Shown: positions 27,229 to 37,101, counted from the first letter of the stretch. The stretch: DNA of 64,000 nucleotides from an uncultured SAR86 cluster bacterium (GCA_902635045.1 CACPMT010000001.1:325545-389544); one strand, 5' to 3'. Translations and numbers: made by a program. Notes: generated by a model from the sequence alone, not told the origin.

Positions 27229-28422
27229 ATGAAAACAGCAGTTATAGTAGATAGCGTCCGAACTGGATTAGCTAAATCTTTTAGGGGAGGATTCAATCAA
27301 ACGCGTGCCGACGACATGACCGCACACTTAGTAAATGCTCTGCTTGAAAGAAACCCAGGCTTAGATCCAGCAATGGTTGAAGATATGATTTTAGGTTGTG
27401 GCGCACCAGAAGGAGCACAAGGTCACAATATTGCAAGAAATGTGGCCGTACTATCCCAATTACCAATTGAGGTCGGAGGTACAACAGTTAATCGATATTG
27501 TTCTTCGGGGCTTCAAACTGTCGCCATGGCAGCTACCCAAGTGCAAAGTGGCTTTTCTGATTGCATCATTGCCGGCGGTGTGGAATCAATAAGCACTACG
27601 CAAGGTAATACTAACATGCACATGTATGTAAATGATAAATTGGCAGCAGATGTGCCTGGAATTTATCATGCCATGGGTCAGACGGCCGAATGTGTAGCTA
27701 AGCGTTACAATGTTACAAGAGAAGCTCAAGATGAGTATGCTCTTTCAAGCCAAGAGAGAACTGCTGCGGCACAAGAAGCTGGACTATATGCTGATGAGAT
27801 CATTCCGATGGACACAGTAATGAAATTAGTCAATAAAGAATCTGGCGAAGAGAAAGATGTGGACGTGACAGTAGACAGAGATGACTGCAATCGTCCTGAA
27901 ACTACCATAGAAGGCCTTCAGTCTTTGAAACCAGTTTTTGATCCTGAAAATGGTTCCGTGACTGCCGGAAACTCATCTCAACTTTCGGATGGAGCATCCG
28001 TTACTTTAGTCATGAGTGAAGACAAAGCCAAAGAGCTAGGACTTACGCCAAAACTCTATTTTAGAGGCTTTACTGTCGTAGGCTGTCAGCCAGACGAAAT
28101 GGGCATTGGTCCAGTTTATTCTATTCCTAAGCTATTAAAATCAGCTGGCTTATCAATAGATGATATTGATTTATGGGAATTAAATGAAGCTTTCGCTTCT
28201 CAGGTTGTCTATATTAGAGATAAACTCAATTTGCCTAGCGACAAACTAAATGTGAACGGTGGCTCAATCTCTATTGGTCATCCATTTGGCATGACTGGTT
28301 CTAGACAAGTAGGACACTTAGCTAGAGAATTAAATCGAAGAGACGGGAAATATGGCATCGTTACCATGTGTGTTGGTGGTGGTATGGGTGCAACGGGTCT
28401 TTTTGAAGCATACAAAGCTTAA
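27229..28422 (+). CDS. acetyl-CoA C-acyltransferase (thiolase)
   Basis: Thiolase-fold enzyme of 397 residues, either degrading 3-ketoacyl-CoA or condensing acetyl-CoA. The active-site nucleophile is Cys91 in VNRYCSSGLQT; the His is near 351 in SISIGHPFGMTGSRQ; the second Cys is near 381 in VTMCVGGGMGATG; and NEAFA lies near residue 325. It is preceded by AAGGAG and stands alone between a terminator and thiL, with no partner FadB or PhaB gene. Degradative and biosynthetic thiolases cannot be separated by eye here. Base composition is less AT-rich than most neighbours, as for the receptor upstream, which may reflect high expression. Confidence 0.93.
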   Translation: MKTAVIVDSVRTGLAKSFRGGFNQTRADDMTAHLVNALLERNPGLDPAMVEDMILGCGAPEGAQGHNIARNVAVLSQLPIEVGGTTVNRYCSSGLQTVAMAATQVQSGFSDCIIAGGVESISTTQGNTNMHMYVNDKLAADVPGIYHAMGQTAECVAKRYNVTREAQDEYALSSQERTAAAQEAGLYADEIIPMDTVMKLVNKESGEEKDVDVTVDRDDCNRPETTIEGLQSLKPVFDPENGSVTAGNSSQLSDGASVTLVMSEDKAKELGLTPKLYFRGFTVVGCQPDEMGIGPVYSIPKLLKSAGLSIDDIDLWELNEAFASQVVYIRDKLNLPSDKLNVNGGSISIGHPFGMTGSRQVGHLARELNRRDGKYGIVTMCVGGGMGATGLFEAYKA

Positions 28423-28444
28423 TTAAACTTATTCCGCATCTTTT

Positions 28445-29392
28445 ATGAAAGATTCGGATGAGTTTTCAATACTTAAAAGAGTATTTAAAAATTTGGGGAA
28501 TCAATATTTTGATTCCTCAAATTTATTTATAGGACCAGGCGATGATGCGGGTCTCTTTAAAACAAAAAAAGAATTAATTTTTTCGACCGATACCTCGGTA
28601 GCAAATGTTCATTTTCCAAAAGACTTAGAACCTAAATCTATAGCCTATAGAGCGTGCGCTGTCGCGGCGAGCGATATTGCTGCATGTGGTGGAAAATTGA
28701 AATGGCTTTCGATTGCATTAACTGCGAATAACAAAAAGAAAAAATGGATAGAAGAATTTTCAAAAGGTATAAAGGAATTTTCTGATAATTATAAAGTACC
28801 AATCATTGGCGGTGATTTAACCTTGGGAAAAGAAATTTCTCTATCAATTGGAGTTTGTGGAGAAATTAAAAAAGAAGATTTCATGAGAAGAGACGGGGGT
28901 AAAGAAAAGGATTTAATTTTTGTTACAGGTAATTTAGGGGAGGCTTTAATTGGACTAAATCTATTAAAACAAAAAAAACAAAACCTGAAGACCAATGAAA
29001 AAATTTGCTTAAAAAGATTTTTAAAGCCTGAAATTGATTTTTTATTTAGCCAAGATTTATCCAAAATAGCAAACAGTTGCATAGATATCTCTGACGGCCT
29101 GATGGCGGATTTGAATCACATTTGTGAGCAAAGCAATTTAAAAGCAGAAATTAATCTAGATAATGTGCCGCTGATTGGAAATCCAATAAAAGCCTTAACC
29201 TGGGGAGATGACTATCAGCTCTGTTTTACCGTCGGCTCAACAAAATTAAAGAAATTAGTTGCAATCTCAAAGAAACATAAAGTAAAAATCACAAACATAG
29301 GTATTCTGAAAGAAGGCAAAGGCATTTCCGTTTTTTCAAAAGGAAAAAAAATGAACTTAAAAAAAACTGGTTACAATCATTTCAATGGATAA
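28445..29392 (+). CDS. thiL: thiamine-monophosphate kinase
   Basis: Makes thiamine diphosphate from thiamine phosphate. The 315-residue protein has the PurM-like metal-binding FIGPGDDAGLF (residues 28-38), FSTDTSV near 50, AVAASDIAACGG near 76-87, GGDLTLG near 121-127 and CIDISDGLMADL near 215-226. The ATG start is 22 bases after the thiolase stop, and it overlaps pgpA by eight bases. In related genomes it lies directly after nusB; here nusB is 10 kb away on the other strand, consistent with an inversion of the intervening DNA. Confidence 0.96.
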   Translation: MKDSDEFSILKRVFKNLGNQYFDSSNLFIGPGDDAGLFKTKKELIFSTDTSVANVHFPKDLEPKSIAYRACAVAASDIAACGGKLKWLSIALTANNKKKKWIEEFSKGIKEFSDNYKVPIIGGDLTLGKEISLSIGVCGEIKKEDFMRRDGGKEKDLIFVTGNLGEALIGLNLLKQKKQNLKTNEKICLKRFLKPEIDFLFSQDLSKIANSCIDISDGLMADLNHICEQSNLKAEINLDNVPLIGNPIKALTWGDDYQLCFTVGSTKLKKLVAISKKHKVKITNIGILKEGKGISVFSKGKKMNLKKTGYNHFNG

Positions 29393-29885
29393 GTTTCCAA
29401 ATTTATTAAAACCCAGTCACATATTTGCTACTTTATTTGGTGTTGGACTTTTGCCTTTTGCGCCAGGCACTTGGGGCTCTCTTTTCGGCTTAATTTTCTT
29501 TTTTTACACAAATATTTACTTATCAATCAATGCGCAATTATTTTATATTTTATTGCTTGCGATAATTTTATTTGCCATTTTGGTTTGTTATTTTGCAACT
29601 AAGGATCTTGTTGATGAGGAAAAAGATCAAAAATCTATTGTCATAGACGAATTGGCGGGCGTTTGGATAGCTTTTATTCCAGTGAGTGGAATAGTTATGA
29701 TGCAAGACTTTTTAACTTATTCTATTTTGGCTTTCTTAGTATTTAGAGTTTTTGATATTTGGAAACCTTATCCCATAAGCTATGTAGACAAAAAAATTAA
29801 AAATTATATGGGTATAGTTTTAGACGACTTAGTTGCTGGACTTTATGCAGCACTTATAGTTTGGCTAATTTTGATTCTATTTTAG
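29385..29885 (+). CDS. pgpA: phosphatidylglycerophosphatase A
   Basis: Inner-membrane phosphatase making phosphatidylglycerol from its phosphate. The 166-residue protein has the family entry motif FGVGLLPFAPGTWGS (near residues 17-31), followed by three or four hydrophobic membrane segments; VIDELAGVWIAFI near 85-97 has the active-site Asp and Glu, and RVFDIWKPYPI near 120-130 and LDDLVAGLYAAL near 145-156 are conserved. The substrate is supplied by PgsA, encoded at 62919. The 3' end overlaps the convergent dxs by 32 bases, the longest overlap in the window. Confidence 0.96.
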   Translation: MDKFPNLLKPSHIFATLFGVGLLPFAPGTWGSLFGLIFFFYTNIYLSINAQLFYILLLAIILFAILVCYFATKDLVDEEKDQKSIVIDELAGVWIAFIPVSGIVMMQDFLTYSILAFLVFRVFDIWKPYPISYVDKKIKNYMGIVLDDLVAGLYAALIVWLILILF

Positions 29886-31722
29886 TCAGCAAGTTTTCTT
29901 TGGTTAATTGAGCAGCTTCCTTTTGATCTTCAGGAGACCCAACAATAGGAAACTCATCGGGAATACCAAAATTCAACAATTTTACCGATAGAGAATTTGC
30001 ATTAACGAATTCATTTACAGCTGAACCTGCTCCCCCTGCTATAACGTTTTCTTCTACAGTAACAAATAAATCATGAGAAATACTCAGTTCCTCAAGAAGT
30101 CTTTCATCTAATGGCTTAACAAATCTCATATCTACTAAAGTCGCATCAATCTGGTTTGCAACTTTTTTAGAAATATCTAACAGACTTCCAAATGATAGAA
30201 TAGCGACTTTTGAAGACTTCTTTAACTGGAGAATATTTGCTTTTCCAAGTTCAATCGTATTAATTTTTTTCTCAATATTTTCTCCAGGCGCATTTCCCCT
30301 AGGGTATCTCACTGCCACTGGATTGTTTAAAGAATAGCCAAACTCTAACATTTGCCAACATTCATTTTCATTTGCCGGCACCATAACAGTTAGATTAGGA
30401 ATACATCTAAGATAAGTTAAATCAAAAATTCCAGCATGAGTTGCGCCATCCTCTCCTACAAACCCAGCTCTATCAATCGCCAAAAGAATATCTAGGTTTT
30501 GAATTGCTATATCATGTATTAACTGATCGTATGCTCGTTGTAAAAAAGTTGAGTAAATAGCTAAAACTGGCTTTTTACCTTCACAAGCCAAACCGGCAGC
30601 AAAAGTCATGCTATGCTGTTCTGCAATAGCAACATCGAAAAACTGATTGGGAAACCTTTGAGCAAATTCTGTCATCCCAGAACCTTCAGACATAGCAGGA
30701 GTTATTGCAACTAAATTCTTATCGCCAGATTCCGCTTTTTCGCACAACCATTCTCCAAATACCTCTTGATATTTTGGCCCTTTATTTTTTCCTGAAGACG
30801 ATTCGATCTTTGATAAGGCATGAAACTTGATTGGATCTTTTTCCGCAGGAAGAAATCCTCTTCCTTTTTGTGTAACTAAATGTAAAAAAACAGGACCTGA
30901 AAGATCGTTGATATTTTTTAAAGTTCTTACCAAATCTTTTAAGTTATGTCCGTCCATTGGGCCAATATATTGGAATCCTAATTCTTCAAATAAAGCACCA
31001 GGAGACAAAAAACCCTTAATGTGAGTCTCAGTTTTTTTAGCAAATCTCTTGGCAGACGGAATCATTCTTAACACAGATTTACCTCCCTCTCTAATTTGTA
31101 TATACCATTTGCTTGACCAAATCTTTGCAAGATAATTAGACATTCCTCCGGTATTATTTGAAATTGACATATTGTTATCATTAAGAATAACTAAGAGATC
31201 TTCGTCTATAGATCCAGCATGAGCCATGGCTTCATATGCCATGCCAGCTGTAATGGCTCCATCACCAATTACTGAAATGTATTTATTCGTTGGGTTAGCA
31301 ATGCTCATTCCTAAAGCCGCTCCAATTGAGGTGCTAGAGTGGCCAACCCCAAAAGCATCAAAATTACTTTCTTCTCTGGAAGGAAAAGGATGAAGACCAT
31401 CCTTTTGTCTCATGGAGAGCATTTTTTCTTTTCGTCCTGTCAGAATTTTGTGTGGATAAGCTTGGTGACCAACATCCCAGACTATTTTATCGTTAGGAGT
31501 GTTAAAAACATGGTGCAAGGCTACTGTAAGTTCAACAACTCCTAGACCGGCACCAAAATGCCCCCCTGAATGCTTAGTTGAGTATAAAAGAAATTCTCTT
31601 ATTTCATCTGCAAGTGACAATAAGTCAGACGAAGAAAAATTTCTCAAAGCATCAAGTGTTTTTAAAGAATCTAATAAAGGAGTAGAAGGCTCATTTTCAG
31701 GAAACTTTTTGAATGTTTTCAT
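29854..31722 (-). CDS. dxs: 1-deoxy-D-xylulose-5-phosphate synthase
   Basis: Thiamine-diphosphate enzyme beginning the methylerythritol phosphate isoprenoid pathway from pyruvate and glyceraldehyde phosphate. The 622-residue length is standard. The TPP domain has GDGAITAGMAYEAMAHAG and LNDNNMSIS near 150-190; the pyrimidine domain has the catalytic Glu in VAIAEQHSMTFAAG near 370; the transketolase C-domain ends normally. It follows ispA by one base on the minus strand. The thiamine it needs is phosphorylated by the convergent thiL product. Confidence 0.98.
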   Translation of the reverse strand: MKTFKKFPENEPSTPLLDSLKTLDALRNFSSSDLLSLADEIREFLLYSTKHSGGHFGAGLGVVELTVALHHVFNTPNDKIVWDVGHQAYPHKILTGRKEKMLSMRQKDGLHPFPSREESNFDAFGVGHSSTSIGAALGMSIANPTNKYISVIGDGAITAGMAYEAMAHAGSIDEDLLVILNDNNMSISNNTGGMSNYLAKIWSSKWYIQIREGGKSVLRMIPSAKRFAKKTETHIKGFLSPGALFEELGFQYIGPMDGHNLKDLVRTLKNINDLSGPVFLHLVTQKGRGFLPAEKDPIKFHALSKIESSSGKNKGPKYQEVFGEWLCEKAESGDKNLVAITPAMSEGSGMTEFAQRFPNQFFDVAIAEQHSMTFAAGLACEGKKPVLAIYSTFLQRAYDQLIHDIAIQNLDILLAIDRAGFVGEDGATHAGIFDLTYLRCIPNLTVMVPANENECWQMLEFGYSLNNPVAVRYPRGNAPGENIEKKINTIELGKANILQLKKSSKVAILSFGSLLDISKKVANQIDATLVDMRFVKPLDERLLEELSISHDLFVTVEENVIAGGAGSAVNEFVNANSLSVKLLNFGIPDEFPIVGSPEDQKEAAQLTKENLLTKIESKLAKL

Positions 31723-31723
31723 T

Positions 31724-32620
31724 TTAATTTTTTCTATTAACGACTAATTCACAAAGTATTTCTAATTTTTCTGTATTGAAAGGAAGTTCTTTTAAAATTA
31801 AAAGCGCTTCTTCAATCAAAAGCTCAGCTTTTTTTTGAGATTTTTTAATACCCAAAATTGAAGGATAAGTAGATTTGTTATTTTTTAAATCTGACTTCAC
31901 AGGCTTTCCAATAGTTTCCTCGTCACCGATTTCATCAAGAATATCGTCTCTTATTTGAAAAGCTAGACCAAATTTATTTGAAAACGTTTTTAATTTTTTT
32001 ATCAAATCTTTATCAATATTTTTTTTCATCAGACAGACGCATAAAACACAAGCCTCAATTAATTTTCCTGTTTTTAAGTAATGTAATTCGTCTAATTCTT
32101 CTTCTGTCAAAATCCTATTTTCTGCAAGAATATCTCTGTTTTGCCCCTCAACCATGCCACTCGGTCCGCAAGCTCGAGCAAAAAGATTAATAATTTCTAA
32201 TTTAGTTTTTGCTTCCAGATTTGGATCCTCTATAGATGTTAATACTTCTAAAGATAAAGGTTGTATTGCGTCTCCTGCAAGAATGGCAGTAGCTTCATCA
32301 AATTGTTTATGACAGCTCAATTGCCCTCTTCGGTAGTCATCATCGTCCATTGCGGGTAAATCGTCATGAATTAAGGAATAACAATGAATCAGTTCACCTG
32401 CAGCGGCGATTAGATCAACATTATTGCTGGTAATTTCGACTTCCAGCATTTCGCAAAGCAAGAGAATTATTTGTGGTCTTATACGCTTTCCTCCATTCAT
32501 CACAGAATAGTGAATTGCTTCAGTTACTCTAGAAATTTCTTTGTCTGGAAGGGTTTTAAATAATGCTTTATTTATTCTAGTTAAGTTTTCATCTAGAAAA
32601 TTAACATTTTCAATTTTCAT
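31724..32620 (-). CDS. ispA: farnesyl/geranyl diphosphate synthase
   Basis: Head-to-tail prenyl transferase extending dimethylallyl diphosphate with isopentenyl diphosphate. I start it at ATG 32620 (298 residues); a TTG one codon earlier is also in frame. The first aspartate-rich motif is in HDDLPAMDDDDYRRG near residues 85-100, the second DDILDEIGD near 225-233, and GGKRIRPQIILL near 50 binds diphosphate. The order xseB-ispA-dxs is the classical gammaproteobacterial cluster, overlapping xseB by 11 bases. Confidence 0.96.
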   Translation of the reverse strand: MKIENVNFLDENLTRINKALFKTLPDKEISRVTEAIHYSVMNGGKRIRPQIILLLCEMLEVEITSNNVDLIAAAGELIHCYSLIHDDLPAMDDDDYRRGQLSCHKQFDEATAILAGDAIQPLSLEVLTSIEDPNLEAKTKLEIINLFARACGPSGMVEGQNRDILAENRILTEEELDELHYLKTGKLIEACVLCVCLMKKNIDKDLIKKLKTFSNKFGLAFQIRDDILDEIGDEETIGKPVKSDLKNNKSTYPSILGIKKSQKKAELLIEEALLILKELPFNTEKLEILCELVVNRKN

Positions 32621-32840
32621 CAAAAGATTCTAAATCAAAAGAACCATCGTCAGAATCTACTAATTTTTTAATTTTTAGTTCTGCTTCACTTAGCATTTTT
32701 TGACAGTGCCTAGTTAATTTAATTCCTTCTTCAAAAGCTTTAATTGACTTTTCAAGTGGAAGATCTCCTTCTTCAAGTTCAGAAACTATTTTTTCTAGTT
32801 TTTTCAGAGATGATTCAAAATCTTTAGTTTTTTCAGTCAT
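32610..32840 (-). CDS. xseB: exodeoxyribonuclease VII small subunit
   Basis: Small helical subunit of ExoVII, 76 residues, the usual size. FESSLKKLEKIVSELEEGDLPLEKSIKAF spans its core, with the diagnostic LEEGDLPLE at residues 21-29, then EGIKLTRHCQKMLSEAE. It starts the xseB-ispA-dxs cluster, two bases after the RND transporter gene, so it could also be part of a longer minus-strand transcript. The large subunit xseA is not in this window. Confidence 0.96.
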   Translation of the reverse strand: MTEKTKDFESSLKKLEKIVSELEEGDLPLEKSIKAFEEGIKLTRHCQKMLSEAELKIKKLVDSDDGSFDLESFDEN

Positions 32841-32842
32841 GC

Positions 32843-35800
32843 TTAATTATTTAATTTAGGTTCTGATTTTACAGAATTAAGTCCCGCATACAATTCTTTA
32901 ATTTTCGTTGGCAACATCAGCCAGCAAGGAGTTAAAATCAATGTCATTAATGAAGCAAAAGTTAAACCCCAAACGACAGCAAAAGAAAGAGGAGACCACC
33001 ATTCCACGACTCGACCACCGATCCCAATATCTCTAGCAATCAGATCAACACCCAAACCCATAGCTAGAGGCATTAAACCTACCACCGTTGTAGCAGTAGT
33101 TAGAATAATTGGTCTTATTCTTTGTGCAGCAGTTCTTACAATCAAATCTTTTGGAGAGGCATTAATGTTTTCGCGTCTTAATACATTGTATGTATCAACA
33201 AGAACAATGTTGTTATTAACGACGATACCAGCTAAAGCAATTATTCCAAGATTCGTGAAAAGGAAACTGATGGGGTATTGTGTGATCAAGTGACCTAAAT
33301 AAACTCCAGCAGTTGATAGAAATACAGCAGAAATGACAATCCAAACTTGATAAAAACTATTTAGTTGTATCATTAATAAAATTGCCATTAAGAAAAGACC
33401 AATAATAGCTGCAAAGAGAAAAAATTCGGCATCATCAGCTGCTTGTTCTGCTTGCCCACCAAAATCAAATTGAAGTTTTTGATATTCATTATTATCTGAA
33501 ATCCATTGATTTATTTTTGGTAAGACATCTTCAATTAAGGCACCTGGGGCATAATCCGCTGCAATAGTAAAGGCCCTTTCTCCTTCAACTCTTCTAATCG
33601 CAGGGGCCTCATATGAGGGGTTAACCGAAACAAAACTACTAAGTGGAACAGAACCATACCTAGTTGAAATAGTTAATTGATCAAATAAATCTAATCGTCT
33701 TTGAGATTCAGGGAATCTTACTCTTATATCTATTGCTTCATCTAAATCGGCAGGACGATACTCGCCAACCTTTACTCCAGCTGTCAGAAATTGAATCGCA
33801 GTACCTATCTCGCTGGTCGTTACTCCAAATTGGGAGGCTTTTTCCTTATCAATATTTAACTTCCATTTAAGTTCTTCTCTTGGAATTGTGTTGTAAACAT
33901 TTTTAGCTCCGGGAACTTGTTCGTCTATATATTCAGTTAAGGCAACAGTCGCTTCATAAACCATCTGGCTGTCAGGTCCAAAAACATCTATTTCAATAGG
34001 ATTATCTGACGGTGGGCCACTATCTCTTTCTCTTATAGCAATCTTGATGCCAGGAATATCTTTTAACTTACTTTGCAGTTCATCTAAAACCTCGCTACCA
34101 GTTTTAATTAATGAATCTCTATCGAAAGGCATGCCTACATAAATTTTGCCTATGGAATCAGCATTTCCTCTGTCTCTTGGATCATTCGAACCAGCTTGTT
34201 CTAAAAAAACGCTTTCTGGACCTTCTACTGTTAGAACAATTTTTTCTACCTCTTTTAGATACTCAAGTGTTTCGTTAGCGTTTAAATTACCTCTTGCTTG
34301 AACTTCAACGATGATCGTATCAGGGTCCTCTTCAATAAAAAAAGAACCACCGGGACCATGTTGACCATAAATACTGTAGATAGTGACTACAGTGAGAAGC
34401 AAAAAAGAAATCACAAAACCAGGTTTATCCAGTAACTTATCTAAAAACCTAGCGTATCTTCCAGTAAAACCATCCAAGGTTCTTGGATCGCCATTTTCTA
34501 AAAGAGCAGAATTTTGAAGTGTTTTAAAATTTCTTCTACCTAAGCTTCCAAAGATAGAACCAATAGCAGGGGTAAAAGCCAAGGCATAAAGAATTGAAGC
34601 ACTTAAAACTAAAAACAGTGTTGTTATCATTGGTCTCATGAACTGCCCTGAAATTCCTTCCCAAAATAAAAGCGGAAAAAAGATTGCCAAAGTAGTTCCT
34701 ATAGAAATGATCACAGGCCAAAACATTCTTTTTGCAGATCTTTTATAAGCTTCAACTCTGTCTAAACCTTCACTCATCTTGCGATCAGCATATTCAACTA
34801 CTACTACGCTTCCGTCTATCAACATTCCTAAGGAAATTAAAAAACCAAAGCAAACCATAAAGTTGAAGGTATATTCAATGATATTTAGAAAGATGCATGC
34901 AAAAAGGAAGCAAGCAGGAATAGCTAAGGCAACCATAGATGACGATCTTAAGCCCATTGCTGCAACGACGATGGTAACAACCAAGATTAAGGCTGCTAAA
35001 GTATTTCCGACTATTTCGCTAATAAGTTCTACTGAATACTGCGTTCTGTCTTCTGTAATTACAATGTCTATATCAGGGGGAAGAATTTCATCTGATTTGG
35101 AAATAATCTTATAAATTTGATTTGCAACAACAACTTCTCGAGCGTCGGTTTTTTTATAAATAGATATAGTTGCAGATGGTTGTCCATTAACCCTGGAGAA
35201 AGTATCTTTATCTCTGAAAGTTCTTTTTACATCAACCAAATCATCTAAAGAAACAACAGCATTATCACTTTCTAAAATAGGAATTCTTTTTACATCTTCA
35301 GCAGTTTCAAAAACCGAAGGAACAATAACAGAGAATTTGCCCGTTCCAGAAATGATATTTCCCGCTGGAATTGCTCTATTATTTTGTTGTATGGCATTGT
35401 AAATATCTAAAGCTGAGGCTTGATAACTATCTAACTTAGTTTTATCTACAATAGCCTCTAAAACCTCATCAGGAGCCCCTGATAATCTAGCTTCCAAAAC
35501 TCCAGGCAAAGATTCGATCTCTGTAGCCATTTCTTTTGCAAAACGAATTAATTCTCTTTCAGACGAAGCGGCAGATATAAAGTTAAGATTCATTACGGGA
35601 AATGCATCAAAGGAGAATTCTTTTACAAAGGGCTTTTCAGACTCCTCAGGCAAATCTGGAAGTATTTCATCTATTGCATCTTTTACATCAACTAAAGCGT
35701 CTTCTTTGGGATATCTATCAGGAAATTCTAAAATAAGGTATCCCATACCATCTCGACTCCAAGATTGCATGCTTTTCACCTCGCTTAAAGACCTAAAACG

Positions 35801-36010
35801 ATCTTCCAGTGGTCTTGTAATGAGCCTTTCAACGTCTTCAGGAGAGGCGCCTTCATATCCTGTAGAAACAAAAACATAAGGAATGTTAATGTCAGAATAT
35901 GCGGATGCAGGAATTAACGCGACTGATGAAAGTCCCCATACAATTATTAAAGCAAGAAATGTCAGTGTTGCTTTATATCTGTCTATAAAGAAGTCAATTA
36001 ATGCGTTCAT
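32843..36010 (-). CDS. RND-family efflux transporter, AcrB/HAE1 type
   Basis: Proton-driven inner-membrane pump of 1055 residues with the duplicated RND layout: a TM helix near residues 13-33, a large periplasmic loop, a TM bundle near 335-470, a second single TM near 530, a second loop and a final bundle near 860-1010. EGASPEDVERLITRPLEDRF near residue 55 and the TM4 region GMLIDGSVVVVEYADR, which bears the proton-relay acidic residue pair region, are typical. The adaptor gene overlaps its start by 17 bases. No outer-membrane channel gene (TolC-like) is adjacent. Substrate cannot be inferred. Confidence 0.93.
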   Translation of the reverse strand: MNALIDFFIDRYKATLTFLALIIVWGLSSVALIPASAYSDINIPYVFVSTGYEGASPEDVERLITRPLEDRFRSLSEVKSMQSWSRDGMGYLILEFPDRYPKEDALVDVKDAIDEILPDLPEESEKPFVKEFSFDAFPVMNLNFISAASSERELIRFAKEMATEIESLPGVLEARLSGAPDEVLEAIVDKTKLDSYQASALDIYNAIQQNNRAIPAGNIISGTGKFSVIVPSVFETAEDVKRIPILESDNAVVSLDDLVDVKRTFRDKDTFSRVNGQPSATISIYKKTDAREVVVANQIYKIISKSDEILPPDIDIVITEDRTQYSVELISEIVGNTLAALILVVTIVVAAMGLRSSSMVALAIPACFLFACIFLNIIEYTFNFMVCFGFLISLGMLIDGSVVVVEYADRKMSEGLDRVEAYKRSAKRMFWPVIISIGTTLAIFFPLLFWEGISGQFMRPMITTLFLVLSASILYALAFTPAIGSIFGSLGRRNFKTLQNSALLENGDPRTLDGFTGRYARFLDKLLDKPGFVISFLLLTVVTIYSIYGQHGPGGSFFIEEDPDTIIVEVQARGNLNANETLEYLKEVEKIVLTVEGPESVFLEQAGSNDPRDRGNADSIGKIYVGMPFDRDSLIKTGSEVLDELQSKLKDIPGIKIAIRERDSGPPSDNPIEIDVFGPDSQMVYEATVALTEYIDEQVPGAKNVYNTIPREELKWKLNIDKEKASQFGVTTSEIGTAIQFLTAGVKVGEYRPADLDEAIDIRVRFPESQRRLDLFDQLTISTRYGSVPLSSFVSVNPSYEAPAIRRVEGERAFTIAADYAPGALIEDVLPKINQWISDNNEYQKLQFDFGGQAEQAADDAEFFLFAAIIGLFLMAILLMIQLNSFYQVWIVISAVFLSTAGVYLGHLITQYPISFLFTNLGIIALAGIVVNNNIVLVDTYNVLRRENINASPKDLIVRTAAQRIRPIILTTATTVVGLMPLAMGLGVDLIARDIGIGGRVVEWWSPLSFAVVWGLTFASLMTLILTPCWLMLPTKIKELYAGLNSVKSEPKLNN

Positions 36011-37067
36011 CTGACATTAGGCGATCATCTATGGCAACTTCAACTTTTTCTCCATCACTTACGTAATCTTGACCAACAGTAATGATTCTTGATTTATTCG
36101 GTAAGCCTGAGATCCATGCTCCATCCTCAGTGTCTTGAATTAAATTTACATTTACAAATTGAACAGTTCCAGAATCACCAACGATTCTTACACCCAAATC
36201 ACCTTTATCATCTAATCTTAAAATTGATAGAGGAACTAAATTGGCAAGTTGATTTTCACCTGGTAGAAAAATTCTTGCAGAGGAACCATCTTTAATGAGT
36301 CCATCTTTATTTTCTATAGTAACTTCTACTCTAAATGTATGTGTTCTGCTATTTGCAGACGAAGAAATAAAGCTAACTTTTCCTCTATGAGATTTACCAT
36401 CTAAAGTTTCAACTTTTGCAGTAGAGCCTATATTAATGAATCCAATATCTGATTCAGAAATTTCTCCACTCACAATCATTGGGTCAAGATCAAGCAAAAC
36501 AGCACAGGTTGAACCTCTGGTTAAAAAATCTCCTTCATCAAGAGGGATTCTGTCAACAATTCCAGAAAAGGGAGCTTTAATTGTCGCGTTATCGAGTTCA
36601 AGTTTAGCTCTTTCAAAATTTGATTTGATGTTTTGAAATTGATTTGAAGAATACAGTCCTTCATCAAAAAGCTTTTGTGCAGATTTAAATTCGAGTTCAG
36701 CTTTTTTAAAAAAAGATTCCTTTTCAGCCATAAAAATTGAACAAATAGGATCTCCTTCTTTTACCCTCGAACCCTGACTGATTGGTAAAGCTATTACTCT
36801 TCCTGAAGTTTCTGCTTTTAATTCAACTTTTTTGTCAGCTTCTGCAAATCCCTTGATTAAAATTTCTCGAGTGAAATTTTGTGAAGTTTGGTCAATGACT
36901 CTAACAGTCGATTCTTTTTCTACATAAGTTTCAATGATTTCTTCATCAGTTACTAAAGAACCCGAAATCATCCATATGAGGGCAAAACCAAGAAACATAG
37001 CTGACCACTCGATATTTGATCGAGTAAGCAAAACTTCCTTAATAATCAAGAAATATTTATTTTTCAT
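35994..37067 (-). CDS. RND efflux membrane fusion (periplasmic adaptor) protein
   Basis: HlyD/AcrA-type adaptor, 357 residues, joining the RND pump to an outer-membrane channel. A single N-terminal membrane helix lies near residues 22-40, and it lacks a lipobox. The lipoyl/barrel-sandwich half begins at AETSGRVIALPISQGSRVKEGDPIC (in two parts near 85-108) and resumes at TIKAPFSGIVDRIPLDEGDFL near 157-177, flanking a short alpha-hairpin. The C-terminal beta-barrel follows to about 345. It overlaps the pump gene by 17 bases in a different frame, so they are coexpressed. A TGATATAAT extended -10 is present upstream. Confidence 0.92.
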   Translation of the reverse strand: MKNKYFLIIKEVLLTRSNIEWSAMFLGFALIWMISGSLVTDEEIIETYVEKESTVRVIDQTSQNFTREILIKGFAEADKKVELKAETSGRVIALPISQGSRVKEGDPICSIFMAEKESFFKKAELEFKSAQKLFDEGLYSSNQFQNIKSNFERAKLELDNATIKAPFSGIVDRIPLDEGDFLTRGSTCAVLLDLDPMIVSGEISESDIGFINIGSTAKVETLDGKSHRGKVSFISSSANSRTHTFRVEVTIENKDGLIKDGSSARIFLPGENQLANLVPLSILRLDDKGDLGVRIVGDSGTVQFVNVNLIQDTEDGAWISGLPNKSRIITVGQDYVSDGEKVEVAIDDRLMSDERIN

Positions 37068-37092
37068 CTAGTAAATAATGGGAACAAATCTA

Positions 37093-37101
37093 ATTATATC
37101 A
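37093..37101 (-). promoter_or_regulatory. candidate extended -10 promoter for the RND pump operon
   Basis: On the minus strand TGATATAAT (a TGn-extended -10) lies 25 bases before the adaptor ATG, within the 78-base gap after the P-like gene. The -35 region is weak, as allowed for extended -10 promoters. Confidence 0.45.
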
